Part shown: positions 10,018-23,000 of the stretch, one piece after another
Position numbering within the stretch: the stretch's first letter is position 1
Layout of the letters: every line of letters starts with the position of its first letter
Assembly (NCBI GenBank): GCA_027924585.1
Contig: BSBM01001138.1
Location: 7,426,001-7,490,000 of the forward strand
Length of the DNA stretch: 64,000 nucleotides
Reading direction: 5' to 3'
Source of the DNA: Larix kaempferi
Lineage: Eukaryota > Streptophyta > Pinopsida > Pinales > Pinaceae
Notes under the pieces: model-generated
Databases searched by the model: none
What the model saw: only the letters and a program-made list of their open reading frames with translations
Told to the model about the DNA's origin: nothing
Translations under genes and position numbers: made by a program

Positions 10018-13000
10018 TCATTCTTGATATAACCTGTATTTTGTTTTCCCAAAATTTTCAACAACTTTCCATTTCTCTTGAGTTGGGATTTCATAATCCA
10101 TCATTTCTTTCACCATCACCTCCAATTCTATGCATTCTGTGTAACATACATCTGGCAGATCCTTCTTAATCATTATAAATTGTTCAAGTATTTCAAAATC
10201 ATCGGTCAATTTATCAATTATTGTCTTTCTAGTAAATCCTTTGACCAAAACTTCAAATTTTGAGTGATCCATACGAGCTCGTATTGTCAAACTGTGATAA
10301 TTTTCTTGAGTCATTAATTTTCCATCATCACTCCAAAAAGAAGGTAGACCACATTCAAAAGGATGAAGAAATAATTCCTTAAAATTTTGAACTTCAAGGA
10401 CCATCTATTTCGCCATGTCTTCTACTTCTTTAACACGATCATGCTTGCCAATAGTTCCTCTTTCCCAAATGATGATTGATGGTCTTTCTTTGATTCCAAA
10501 ACTATGCATATCTAATTGGGTTAGAGTGTTTAAAAAGCTAATTGTATTTTGAGTTGTTTCTGAAGGCCTTTCACATAATGTCTTGTTTGCCACTTTACAC
10601 ATCTGGCGAGCTATGGTTTCTATAGCATCTTTATCAGCTATAAAATTCAAATATGACCGGAATTTAGTGACTTCCATTGATATTGCATCCCATATAAGGT
10701 GTTTAGTTCCTTGTAATGGAAGCTTACCTGTCAATTTATATTTTAATTCATCAAATTTCTTTTGCAGTTGATTTCTATCACTCAAAGCTTTTTTCTTTTC
10801 TCCAAAATTTTTAATTACTTCTTGTTTCAGCTTCCATTTTTTCGCTTTCAAATCTTCTCTCTCTACATATTTTAGACTAATTTGTGACATAACACTGGTC
10901 AGTTCCTCAGTGGAGGGCTTTTCTATTTTTCCTTCATTCGTACATCACAGTTTCAATCTGATTAGTATTCAACACTGAAATTTGTGACAACAATTCAATC
11001 CTTTCTTTTTCCCAGGCATGCTTTTCATCTTGTAACTTTAACATTTTACCTTTATGATCCATCGTTTCTTGATATATGGATTCCTTTTCTTGTTGTAATG
11101 CTATCAACTTTGCAGATTGCACATGTTGATTAGTTGGCACCTTCAAAATTTTCTTGAGCATTTGAATGGTATTTTCTTTCTCATTAAGGAGCCTTTTGGT
11201 ACACTAGTTGTTCCCTGGCTCGGCTCCCACGGTCACAAGGTCTGTTTGTAGTATTTTAATCTGGATCAAATTTTCTTTGTTTTCTGCCTTCTCTTGCCTC
11301 AATTGACTCTCCAACTTTGCTATCATAGAATGCAATTAAATTGGATTGTAATAAATAAGAATACAAGACATCTCCTATTTGTTTATGTAATTGAATCTTA
11401 TCAGGTATATTAATCGCATCAAGCTTAAATTCCATTTCATAAAATTTCTCATCATTCACCACTGCAAACCTTATAGTGTTTCTTCCTAGATTCACAACTG
11501 TAAGAAGGGAAACTTCTTGTTCTTTCAACCTTTTTATTTGAGGGTACAATTTTTGAGTTTCTTCCAAAGACTGCTTCGTCTTTGCAGGTGGCTGCGAAAT
11601 CAAAGTAGTTTTTTCTAGTACAATTAAATCTCATTCCTCCAGACTAATAATTTCCTTCCGTCGTTCCAATTTTGATTTATTTCTTGAAACTTCTTCATCG
11701 ACTTCCATACTATCAACTTATGAAATGCTTCTCTTATTGGTGATATCAGATTTAGCTGGTGTCTGAACCAACATTGACAAATTTACTGTTTGTTCCATAT
11801 TCACTTCTTTCTTATCTTGTTCAAATTTGAATAAATTTTCCATTACTTTTAATCCTTCTACTATTTGATGATCAAAAACCTTGTTTTTATTTTGTTGTCT
11901 CCTTTGCGATATAATTTGATGAGGATCATAATTAATCCTTTCATCCTCTTGGAAATCCATGATCTTCAATAATTTTTCTACTACAGATAGGGATTCCTTA
12001 GTATTAATGATGAATGGAACAACTTTAAGAGGGAATTTCACATTTGACGATTTTTTGAAATCACCGAAATGTTCTTCTTCGAAATACAACCTTTGTCTAA
12101 TAAATCCTAAGGAAAAAACCCTTGGTGTTAAAAAGGATGGAAACATATATGGTGCTCCAGTAAAACCATACACTCTTAATTATAGTATGTTCTTTATACA
12201 AGAACCAATCACCTGTTTGGAATTCTGGTGTAGGCTGCAAAGTTTCTTTCATTTCTTCCAACACTCGAGGCAATTCAACATTAAAAACAATTCTGTAAAC
12301 TTCTGCCATGATTGTATTGGTGACCTCAAACATATTGACCTGTTTAGGAAGGTAATGAGAAAAGATGGTACCAAGAAACTTCGATTCTGAAATATTTGAA
12401 CGCAAGAATAGGTTCAGGAGATATGAATGATATATGAAATGCTTCAACTCATGGAAATTTACCAACTGGACATGAATTGCTTCATCTAGGAATTCATCAA
12501 AATTAAAACAACAAACCAGACTTGACTGTGACTCGGGTGAAATTAATTGCAGAAGGAAACCTAACATAGCTTCCGTGTTTGACTGATCACTATATAGACC
12601 CAAAATTTGACTCAACAAGGACAACAATAACTGGGTATTTCACTGAAAGAAATCAATACTCAAAGGGAACGATAGGTTTTCATGCGACTGACCATCTTTC
12701 AAGACTTGTAATAAAAACTTGTCTTTTTCTGCTGGACTGCAGTTTCTATAAAACTTTAACAAATTTTATTTGTTAAATGACTCATGGTTTTTGGAAAATG
12801 TTTAAGGTAAACATAGAACCTCACGAAAATTCTGCACATTTACTCAACATAGAATTTTGGTCGTATTTACTTTAATGATTACCCTTTCGGCCTACGAATA
12901 ATTCACCGCATACCAACCAACAAATTCGGGAAAGTGTAGGGTTTGTTTGACACAAAAATAATACAGAAATGTTCCAAAAACATTAAATACATCCTTTTCC

Positions 13001-13152
13001 TGTGACTTAAACTCCATTAATTTTTTTTTAGACTGCGAAATGCTACACAAAGACAAAATAGGGTAAAAAATATCCCTTTCCCTGTCAACTACAAGATCAT
13101 CATTTTCATGTGAACTTTCATTGAAGCGAATAAGGTATTGGGTTTTCTCCAT
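10018..13152 (-). pseudogene. Broken large coiled-coil protein, family unknown
   Basis: A series of minus-strand frames (13152-12892, 12627-12097, 12173-11718, 11603-11256, 11161-10934, 10890-10405, 10404-10018) reads as one decayed gene. The last two are a single frame split by one TAG at 10405-10407. The order on the coding strand is as follows. An N-terminal block starts MEKTQYLIRFNESSHENDD, then comes a globular part with FNFDEFLDEAIHVQL. Next is a Gln/Lys/Glu-rich coiled-coil region (IALQQEKESIYQETMDHKG, KKALSDRNQLQKKFDELK). The C-terminus ends FGKTKYRLYQE. Several frames overlap or jump, consistent with small indels. I recognise no catalytic motif. The size and coiled coil recall the plus-strand relic at 30.87-33.83 kb, but homology was not established. 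Confidence 0.5.
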
Positions 13153-13835
13153 TTGGGAAATAAAATCTAAACACTAAGGGTTTCGAGCTACCTATGAAGT
13201 GAGCTTGTTGACTTCTGTTCTAGTTAACAAAGACAACGACGTATTTCCCGTGGCTTCTTTTTGTCCAGGCAATAAGCAACAAAAGCATTTTTTAAAACTT
13301 CGAACAAAATTTTTATATAAATTATGCTTAGGTGGTTTCAGAACTTGTGATGAGCGGTTTAAATTTAACCACTTTACATAGCGGACTCCACCAACGCTTT
13401 CCACGTGGTAATCGGTTTAATTCCGCTCCACCTTTCCAAGTTTAACCACCGTGCACTTTCTAGCGTGAAAACCCATTTACACTGTCGATTTGCTTCTGGG
13501 TAGGTTTGCATCATTATTCCGGCACAGTTTTACACGTTTTCACCTTTTGGTGTGATCTGTTCAATTGTTTAGCGCCTTTTCCATCTCCGCCCTTGGTCAT
13601 TTGAAGCACCTCCGTACATTAAAAGACCCTGCGCACAATCATGAAGGCCATGAAGTTGACTTGCAAAGAACACCGTCGATCTCAGAGGAATCAAATCCAA
13701 CAAATCACACACATTTCACTGGTTTAACATGCACGAAGTTCATGTGTAGGATAAAATACAATGAATACGCCCCGATATGGTGACATTACGAGTGAGAGAC
13801 CTTATTTAGAGACCTTAATATAGTGTCAATATTTG

Positions 13836-14960
13836 CATTATTCCTCTCTATAAACTTTAATAAGAAATGTTATATTAATATAGGATATTTAAATAACCCA
13901 AGAATCCATATAGAATAAATTTAAAAAACATAAAGACAAAAAAGCTAACAATATCAAGAAATCACTTGTTTTATCAAATATACCAATTCTAGACATTGTT
14001 TGTAGAATATCTAGTGTAACATGGGAAAAATTCGATGAAGAAGAGGGAGAGATGACCATAAGAGATAATAGAAGTCTAAACAAAAAGATCAATCTTCCAA
14101 GATGGCATTGAAATGAAACATTAAATTAGTAAAAGAAGGAGAGATCACATGCCGTAGCAATAACATTTAAGGTTGGTGTTATTTTTTAACACAACCCATT
14201 TCATATTATCTGCATAATTCTATTGTTCAAGGTTTGGAAATTGCAAAAAATGGAAGTGAGGTTGTACAATCTAGGAAGTGTGATTTTTTGTTGGTTCATT
14301 AGTGTGGGTCATTCAAGACTTTGCCTCCATAGACTAGTCACATAATGCATTACAAATTTCAAACAATTTAGTTGTGGAAAGTTAAAACCATACATCTAAG
14401 TCTGTTCTCCACATACAAAATGCTACACATATTTGAAACTCCAATCCATAGTGCAAAATTTTGCACATACCTATAAGTTCACAGCAGCCCAGTCATATAA
14501 GAATCTTGCTGGACGAATCACGAATGCAAATGTTGCAGAAGATGTTTGTAAGGAGCCCGTTGGACAAATCACGAATGCATAGTGAAGAAAATGAGGTGGA
14601 AATGATAATGAGGAAGAATTACCCAAGATAAAATCTGTTTTAAGTTTCACCCCTATGCAGTTGGAGTATTGGGCATGGCTGCATCCAATTTATCAAAAAA
14701 AAGACAAAATTTGCATTGTTCCTCTCTACAGCTTTTAATAAGCAATGTTTGACCCAAATAAACCAAGAACCCATATAGAGGAAATTTTAGAAACATAAAA
14801 AATACCCGACAATATGAAAAAAACATTCGAAAAATATTTATAACCATGGATATTGAGTTGACAAGTAATCAAAATTTTAATAGGAAAACCAAGGTTGGAT
14901 GGAAACGAAATACAATCTATGCAATATCCAATGAATATAGAGATCGATAAACACAAAAGA
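13836..14960 (+). repeat. Pair of diverged ~230-bp direct repeats
   Basis: Copy 1 (13836-14060) and copy 2 (14708-14960) share the same order of short blocks, about 870 bp apart, at clearly reduced identity. A smaller repeat, ACGAATCACGAATGCA or similar, lies between them near 14512 and 14560. Origin unknown. Confidence 0.5.
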
Positions 14961-16370
14961 GGGAGTGAATCTAAAAAATATGTTCATAAATACAAAAACT
15001 ATGAGCTTGAATCACTTCAATAACAAACTCCACTCCTTTGAATCCCTTTGGCAACTTGAAAGCAGGCGACAAAGTGCAAAAGTAACATTAACCAAAGCTA
15101 AATCTATAGCCAATTCGTGAGCCTTTAGACAGTTTTGGAAAGTACTTTTGACACCTAGGGGGTTTTATCCTTTTAGTAAGCCTTACTATTTTTTGCTTTT
15201 CAACTTGCCTTTAAGGAATTCTATTTTCTCTCTTGAGATGTATAATATATTGTTTTCATATTGAGGAATACTACATGAGATGACATTTCTATCAATTGAG
15301 TTACTTCTTTGCTTCAAGATTGTTGGCTATTAGAATTCTTTCATGGCATTGATCCTAAATAGAATTCTCACAAGACGAAGTGAAGAAGGCCGAAATTATA
15401 GTGAAAGATGACATCTTGCGATGATTTCTACTTGGTCTTTTTTGTTTTAGGTCATATTGGAATTTTTAGTATGTCTTTAATTCTAGGATTTTCAGACCAT
15501 GAAATGTTTATGGGATGGAGACATTTCAAGACTTGTGAGTGCCTACGGTAAATATTTCAGAAGCTAATTTGCTATAGTTCTGAAGATATGACATCAGAAA
15601 GTTAGGGTTTTTGAATAACCTTCAAACATGTCAACTTGGAATTTTCCGTATAAGTTTTGAAGAAGAATGTTTCAGATAGTGCCCTTTGGAGGAGATGCAA
15701 AATAGATCTTTAAGAACACATGGTTAAAATTCTAGATCTTTTTTCTCTATATTTTTTGAAGTTATGAACTTGGGAAGATTGGGCTTTTAAATGACTAAAA
15801 AACCATCTTTAAACAAGTTAGTTTGGCATTTTCACTATAACTTTTGATCCATGACGTTCCGGAGAATGAACCTTAGAGGAAATTTCATAGATATATTGAA
15901 TAATATGTGGTAAAATGTAGTGTCCCTTTTTATGAATTTTTAAAAATTAGGAAAATTTGCACTTTTTGGCCAATTTGACCCCTAGACTAGTAAGGACTCA
16001 AACGCTTCCAAATGGCTCCAAATGCTTCCGGAATGGGCCTGAATGTGTTTGAAAGGTCTTAATACATAAAAATTATTCTTATGTATTCTTGGACACTCTC
16101 AAAATACTTCCTCAACATTCATTTACAATCAGGAGAAAATAGGGAAATTTACTAGTAAATTTGAGGTTCAAACCCCCAAGGGTAGGGGACAAAAATGGCT
16201 TCCCAAATGCAGTACGAACCTCCAAAATTTCAGAAAAAAGACATGGAATTGTTAAAGGACTTCAATGGGATCCCAAATGCATCATTAATCAGTTCCTAAA
16301 GGCTTCCGCAACTCCCATAAATGAGATATTTGTAAACATTATTTAACATAGGGGGAAATGCTAGTAAATT

Positions 16371-16430
16371 AATGACTTGTATAATGTTCATGAGACTTCC
16401 AATGACTTGTATAATGTTCATGAGACTTCC
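16371..16430 (+). repeat. Exact 30-bp tandem duplication
   Basis: The 30 bases from 16371 (AATGACTTGTATAATGTTCA...) are repeated without change at 16401-16430. A perfect copy suggests a recent replication-slippage event in non-coding DNA. Confidence 0.95.
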
Positions 16431-17805
16431 TCAATAAATTAATGGCTCTCCATAAAACAATAAAATAATAGATATTGACTGATATAAATAGAAACTAAGC
16501 AACTTCAAGTTCTCACAACAAGATATATGGGAAAATGGCACTATTCATACATAGTTTGGCATTTTTACATAGTTTCACTTGGAATTTAAACCTAAGGTTA
16601 TTATGAGAATAAAATACAGAGTAAATACATCATATTACAAATAAATGAGGCCAAAATAGCTTCTCCAAAGAGATCAACATCTCACCAAGTGCACCCTTCC
16701 TCCAAGAGCCAAAATATGAAGAGAAATGTGAGAAAGGTGTGCAAACAAGTTGAAGAAGAGAATATCACGAGCAACCCTATAGATTCAACCTACAACAAAT
16801 GAATCCATTGTAAATCCAAATGAAAGGTCTTAATGGTCTCTCCAATTTCCAATTAGGATGGGAATTTTGCACCCTCGAAATCGGTACTAAGGCAAGTAGC
16901 GTAAACACTCCACTAGCATGGACACGCTATGCTCTCCAATATGCAAAATGAGAAATGATCAAAATATATTATCCTTCTTTGTTATTGTATTTTATAAACT
17001 TTCCAATCATTCCATGGTTAGAATTCATTCCAAAATCTTCATTCCAACTTGAATTGGGAAGAGATTCCAAGGTGTGCCACTTGTCCAACAATTTTTAGTC
17101 TTCATCTTCCACCAATTCGAATGAGGAGGCTCTCTGGGTTCCCTAACTCCCTTGTGCACCTTCTTGGAGGCTATGTTTATCCCTAACATGTCATATTGAT
17201 CATATGTCATCAATCAGGTTTTATTTTTGTCATAAGTGTCATAGCATCTTTATCATTGTTGTCATAGAAGCTAGGGAATCTAGCCCAAGTGTCTCAATAT
17301 CTCTAAAATGCCTCTTCCTCTTCCATTGGAGTTACTCTTCCACTCCAATTCGACCTTCATTGAGTCATGCACAGTATAATGACCTTCCAAATCCCCCAAG
17401 AACATTAGACTCCACCTTGTATTCGAATGGGTGAGAATACGATGCCATGTGGCATGAGGAATCTAGCTTTGTGTGGGTCCTACACCACCAATGTGCCTCC
17501 ATGAACAAGTGCCACCTTATTTTCCTATAATAAATATTTATTTATCCCCTTTTAATATATTTATGTCAAGCTAATGTCTAATTTGGGTTTATTATCTCCC
17601 TTTTTCAATATCCCAATGTTTCCACCCCAACCTAGGGAACTAGTAGATTGGTGGAATTTTACCTTCTAGTATTTGGGGACATTGCATAAAAGTTTCATAT
17701 ATTTATTCATTACATGTTAAGAGTTATACTTGTTGAATGTTAGAGTTTGTGACAATGAAAATTCAAGATAATAAGGTTGACAAAATCTTGCATAACATTC
17801 TCATA

Positions 17806-17818
17806 TGGTATCAGAATC
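17806..17818 (+). other. Primer-binding-site-like sequence
   Basis: TGGTATCAGAATC matches the initiator-tRNA-Met PBS of the other elements here (TGGTATCAGAGC) except near its 3' end. It lies two bases after a CA dinucleotide that may end an LTR. Confidence 0.45.
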
Positions 17819-18409
17819 ACAAACTTGTTGGCACATTGGATCTGCATTCTTAATGATGATCTTGGTGATTACCTTGGCACATTCTATGATGATCTTGGCA
17901 TATATATTATTGGTGATTGTATTGAAATATTGCATGGTAATGTTATTGGAATGAGATCCCTCTAATCTTTTGGAATGCACTATGAGGTCTATGATGTAAG
18001 GGTTTGAAGGTGCAAATAGATGAGGTCTGTTGGTGATTATTTTTGGGATTTGATTACACTATTTAGAGGCATCTTTATGGTCTTGCTATACATCTGAATT
18101 ATATCTTGGAAGAAGTTGTTGGCATTCTTGGAGGACAGATTTGAGGCATGTATAGGTTGGCATTGTGACAGAGATAGTTTTTGTGGCATTGTGACAGAGA
18201 CAATGATTGTGTCATTGTGAGGAACAGGGATTGTGATAGTGGAAACAATACAATGATTGTGGCAATGATAGATATAGGTACATGGATAGTGATATAGGTA
18301 CAAGGACATAGATAAAGGTATAGGTTGATGGAAACCGTGATACAATGGTAGTGGAATAGTATTCTTCTTATTCATATCAGGGTGGCCGGATCGAGCAAGG
18401 ATAAGAGAT

Positions 18410-18745
18410 TGAAGTCTCCTTTGGGTTGGTGCTTGTGATCTCAAGGAGTTGGAGATTCCTTCTAGTTGGTGCTAGTAAAAATATTGAGTTGTAATTTACT
18501 GAGGATTGGAGTCCTATCTATAGGTTGGAAACTATGAAAACCAAGGGGTTGTAGCCTCCTTCTAGATGGAGCTAGTAAACCTAGGAGTTAGAGATTCCTT
18601 AAGGTTGGAGCCTATAAATTAGGAGGTTGTAGCCTCATTTTAGATGGAGCTAGTAAATCAAGGAGTTGGAGCTTCCTTTAGTTTGGAGCCTATACATTAG
18701 GGTGTTGGAGCTTCCTTCTAGTTGGTGCAGGTAAATCAAGGAGTC
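18410..18745 (+). repeat. Irregular leader repeat
   Basis: Blocks such as GGAGTTGGAGATTCCTT, CTAGTTGGTGCTAGTAAA and GTTGTAGCCTCCTTCTAGA recur at roughly 50-65 bp spacing with many changes. They lie between the PBS-like site and the gag fragment, so they form the untranslated leader of the remnant. Confidence 0.6.
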
Positions 18746-18876
18746 AATTCCTTTGGGAGAGTCTGATAGCTGGACTGAAGATCTCTAGAGCACATGGTTG
18801 AACATGAAAGTCTCTACTCTGTATATGGGGTTCGAATGTTCTACGGATCAAATTTTGATCTGATTGGATTATAAGA

Positions 18877-19122
18877 ATGAGACTCCATTTACATGCACAA
18901 AGTTTTGATATTTGGAAATATGTTGTAAATGGTTACATCGCTCTAAAAAGACCACAAAAAACGAAAACCATGAAGGAGATAAGAAATAATAATGAAATGG
19001 AAATGGATATCATCTTGCATGGAATATATGGTCATGTGAAAGATAAAGTTGGAAGGTGTTCATCAGATAAATTTATCTGGGACAAGGTACAAAATATCTG
19101 CACAAAGGGACCCCATTCTTAG
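18877..19122 (+). pseudogene. Copia Gag N-terminal fragment
   Basis: 81 codons starting MRLHLHAQSFDIWKYVVNGY, then RNNNEMEMDIILHGIYGHVK and CSSDKFIWDKVQNI. This order (aromatic-rich start, 'W..V..GY', 'A...I...I...V...V..C.SAKEIWDKL') is the UBN2/retrotransposon Gag pattern of Ty1/copia elements. The reading frame stops at 19122, and stop codons interrupt the remnants that follow. No zinc knuckle is present. It is a truncated fossil, independent of the copia element that begins at 19508. Confidence 0.7.
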
Positions 19123-19502
19123 CATTATTTTTATCTAAAGTACCTAAAAAGATTGGGTAAATAGTTCATGAGGCTTGGAGTCCAAAGAACATAATCTCCT
19201 AGATTATTTTGCCACTACAGAAAGGATGAACCTACACCCATGGTTTTCTACCTACTCAACAGATAAGGATGCCCCACCACCCTAATTCTCCAGCCACAAC
19301 TGGAAGGAGGAAACAATTCCCTTAGAAGGCCTCAACCTTCCCCAAGCACCACCCAACAACCCTCTAATTTATAATAGTTTTAACTTCAGTTTTTCAGATC
19401 TTTAGTGGTAGCTCGAACTTTTGTAATGCTTCATCTATCTCACTGGCCTCTTTCTTGCTTTTTATATGCAATTATCAAAACTTCAAAGACACCTATGGTC
19501 CT

Positions 19503-19507
19503 CTTCA
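19503..19507. repeat. Target-site duplication CTTCA, left
   Basis: CTTCA precedes the copia element's left LTR (TGTTTGAGTAC...) and recurs exactly at 25730-25734. Confidence 0.95.
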
Positions 19508-19955
19508 TGTTTGAGTACACAAGGTACTCCCAAAAGACTGAACACCTAGAGCAACTACTTCACAAAAACAGATCACAGATCGATACACCGATGTTTTGAT
19601 GTGGTTTAAACCCTTGAGAGGGAAACACTCCATGGCCCCGACCAAATAGCCTCTACGGAGCAATTTATTATGCAAAGAAAGAAAGTTACAAATGAGCTTC
19701 TCATAATCGATCAACTAGACAATGACCCTCCATGCTCTTTAAATAGAGATCATGGACCAATCGGGTGTTAAGCCACATATCAAGGTTAGGTATGATCTAA
19801 GAGAAGTTGAGCCGTTGGATCACTCTATGTCTAGAACATATCGTGACAGTCGGATTAAATATTTACAAATGCATACTAAAGAAACACACTTTTCCTAATG
19901 GATATATTACACAAGTTGGTCTTAACTAACTCCTAAGTGTCTAAATATCCTAACA
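19508..19955 (-). repeat. Copia 3' LTR (left copy)
   Basis: Starts TGTTTGAGTACACAAGG and ends ...ATATCCTAACA on the plus strand. It is the 3' LTR because the element reads right to left. It lacks a ~10-bp segment (around CATATTAATG) present in the right copy. Confidence 0.95.
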
Positions 19956-19966
19956 TCCCCCCTTAA
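19956..19966 (-). other. Copia polypurine tract
   Basis: TCCCCCCTTAA on the plus strand is TTAAGGGGGGA on the coding strand, directly next to the 3' LTR where plus-strand synthesis is primed. A second similar tract (CCTATCCCCCCTTA) lies ~80 bp further in, near 20036-20049. Confidence 0.85.
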
Positions 19967-20061
19967 GAATAACTTGGGATAGGATTGAAGGATTTACAAA
20001 AGTGACACTATTAGGAGAAGGAAGGAGGCATTAGAGCCTATCCCCCCTTAATGACAAGTTC

Positions 20062-23000
20062 CTAAACTCCTAACATAGATCGAAGTTTAGAAAACTTCGC
20101 TTCTATAAGAGACTTAGTGAAGATGTCTGTAACTTGATCATCTGTAGGATAAAAGAGCACTTCAAGAACACGATCATGAACAAGATTTCTGATGAAGTGC
20201 ATATGTAGCTCAATGTGTTTTCTGCATTGATGTAGGACTGGATCTTTGGCAAGCTTGATGGCACTTTTATTGTCGCACCAAAGTGGAGTAGGCTACTGCT
20301 GCTCGAATCCAAACTCAAAAAGGATCTGTCGAAGCCATAAAGCTTCTTGATTGGCATTAACTGCGACTTGATATTCTGTCTCTGCTGAAGAAAGAGCAAG
20401 AGTTTGTTGTTTCTTACAAGCCCAAGTGATAGGGCCAGATCCCAGACTGAAAAAATAACCTGCTGTAGACTTTCGATCATCAGAATCGCCGGTCGGATAT
20501 GAATCAGTGAAACCAACCAACAAAGGTTTCCCCCTATACTGTAATGAATCCCAAACTGAATTGTACCTCGAATATATCGAAGTATTCTTTTAGTTGCTTT
20601 CTAGTAACTTTTATGAGGTGTTTGCATATAACAGACAACACGACCAAAGGCAAAGGAAAGGTCAGGGCAGAAATGAGTCAAGTATAAGAGACTACCAACA
20701 AGCTGACGATACAAGGTGGCATCTACTTCAGGTGAAGTACAAATGGCAGAAAGTTTGACTCCAGACTGGAAGGGAGAAGGGGCAGGTGTACAATCTTCCA
20801 TGTGAAAGCGACAAAGAAGGTCACAAGCATACTTAGACTGAGAAATAAAGATTCCTTCTTTGGTTTGCAGGACTTGGAGACCAAGAAAATAATGCAAATG
20901 TCCTAAGTCTGACATTTCAAAATTTTGGTTAAGACTGGATTTCACATGAGTTATAAGCTTAGGGTCACTACCAGTAAGAATAAAGTCATCAAGATATAGA
21001 ACAAGTATGATGAGATGGTTTCCTACTTTCTTGGTAGAGACATTGGGGTCAGAATGACATCTAGAAAAACCAGTGTCAAGGAGAAAGCTATCCATTTTGG
21101 CATACCAAGCTCTAGGAGCTTGCTTAACGCCATATAAGGATTTCTTAAGGCGCCAGACAAGGCTAGAGTTATTCTGAACATATCCAGGAGGTTGTTCCAT
21201 GTAAATTTCCTCCTGTAAATCACCATGTAAGAAGGCAGAATTGACATCCATTGGATGGACTTCCCAGTTGTGTAAGGATGCAAGGGAAAGAACAAGGTGG
21301 ATGGAGTTCATTTTTGCGACAGGAGCAAAGGTTTCATTGTAGTCAATCTCTTCAAGTTGAGAAAAACCTTTGGCAACTAACCTTGCCTTAAGTATTTCAA
21401 CACTTCCATCTGATGCATACTTAGTTCTGTAGACCCATTTACGTCTGACAAGTTTTCATCCTTTTGGAAGAGGTACAAGATCCCAAGTATCGTTTGCCAT
21501 TAAGGAACGATATTCTTCATCCATAACTACATCCCAATCTAGATTTCTTGAATCTTCTGCAAAGGTTTCTGGATCATGATTCTCGGAAACTTGAGCCAAA
21601 AGAGAAGAGGCTTGCTGAAACTGAGAACGTGTTCAACGTTGATCTCTAGGATCACCAACAAGATCACCAGCTGCTTCACATGTTGAACGGACCCATCGAG
21701 GAAGCACTTGTGCTAGTGCAACTGGAGGAACATGAGAAGGCGGAGGTGGATTTTCATCCTCACTGTCATCATCAGAAATTGGAGTTTGAAACCTGTCAAG
21801 GAAGTTGGAAGAAGAAGAAGAAGGCACAATCGCCGAATCAGGCTCGCAGGACAAAGATGGCACAATCGCCGAGTTAGGCTCGCAGGCCAAGAGATTTTTA
21901 TCAAATTTAACATCTCTTCTAATGATTACATCATGAGAATGTGGTTGAAGAATTCTATAACCTTTTACATCTTCAGAATATCCAACAAATATGCACTTTT
22001 CACTTTTAGGCTGCAATGTTTTCCGTTTTTCATCCGGAATGTGAACCCATGCTTCACTACCAAACACACGGAAGTGACTTACATTTGGTTTAATTTTATT
22101 CCATGCTTCTTCCGGTGTGATACCTTGTAATGCTTTAGTGGGGGTGTGATTAACTATGTAATTTGCACAATTAATGGCTTCAGCCCAAAATTGAAGACTT
22201 ATTCTCTTAGATTGGATCATACAATTAGCCATTTCTTTTAAAGTGCAGTTCTTCCATTCAACTACACCATTTTGTTGTGGTGTATATGGAACAATGTGTT
22301 GTTGTTGGATTCCTTGTTCAGTGCAGAAAGTAGTGAACTTTTTGTTAACATATTCTCCTCCATTGTCAGATCTTAACTTAATAATTTGATGACCAGATTG
22401 TTTTTCAACAAGGGTCTTGTAGGCCAAGAACATGTTAAATATTTCGATCTTAAGTTTTATGAAATAAACCCAAGTGCGTCTGGTGTAATCATCAATGAAA
22501 ATCAAGAAATATTTGAAACCAGAAAAGGAAGCAGATGGAAGAGGACCACACAAGTCACTATGCACAAGCTCCAAGGGAACCGATGCGTGCCAAGAGGCAT
22601 GTTTGTCAAAACTGTCCCGATGATGTTTTTCGAGTACACAACCAGAACAAACACCATCCCTGCAAGATACCATCAAAAGACCTGTCACCATATTGTCTTT
22701 ACATAGTTGTTGCAATGAGGGATAATTTAAGTGACCAAATCGCTCATGCCAAAGTTTGCTCAAGTTATCACTATGAACAACAAAAACTGAAGGAAAAGGT
22801 GATGACCCAAAGTTGTTAAACTTGTACAACTTGGTAATATCATCAACAATTATGGTAGCTATGACCTATTGAGGATCTTTAAAATCCTTGATTACAACTT
22901 GGTGAGGTGTAAACATCACAGTTTTACCTTCACCAGAATGAGTGATTTGATAGACTAATAACAAATTGCAGGAAATTTTTGGAACACATAGTACATCACT

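Larger units (their letters stand above)
13160..17640. other. 4.5-kb stretch without a supported gene
   Basis: Only short open frames of 60-75 codons occur, with no recognisable domain. Within it, 13836-14060 and 14708-14960 are diverged direct copies: both contain CCTCTCTA, TTTTAATAAG, CCAAGAA(T/C)CCATATAGA and AAACATAAA. There is also an exact 30-bp duplication at 16371. The rest looks like old intergenic sequence. No RNA gene seen. Confidence 0.5.
17640..19502 (+). mobile_element. Ty1/copia remnant: LTR edge, PBS, leader, gag
   Basis: The stretch reads as the 5' part of a copia-type element on the plus strand. The PBS-like site TGGTATCAGAATC at 17806 is close to the initiator-Met form TGGTATCAGAGC. 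A CA-ending stretch just before it could be the LTR edge. A leader with short repeats and a gag fragment at 18877 follow. The left LTR boundary and a second LTR were not found. The full copia element at 19508 is inserted downstream with its own duplication, so this relic was already present then. No protease, integrase or RT of this relic is visible. Confidence 0.5.

Noticed and set aside
18037-18444. 135-codon minus frame rich in Tyr/His/Ser
   Set aside because: Low-complexity GTGACAGAGA/GATATAGGTA-type repeat read antisense; it lies in the copia relic leader.
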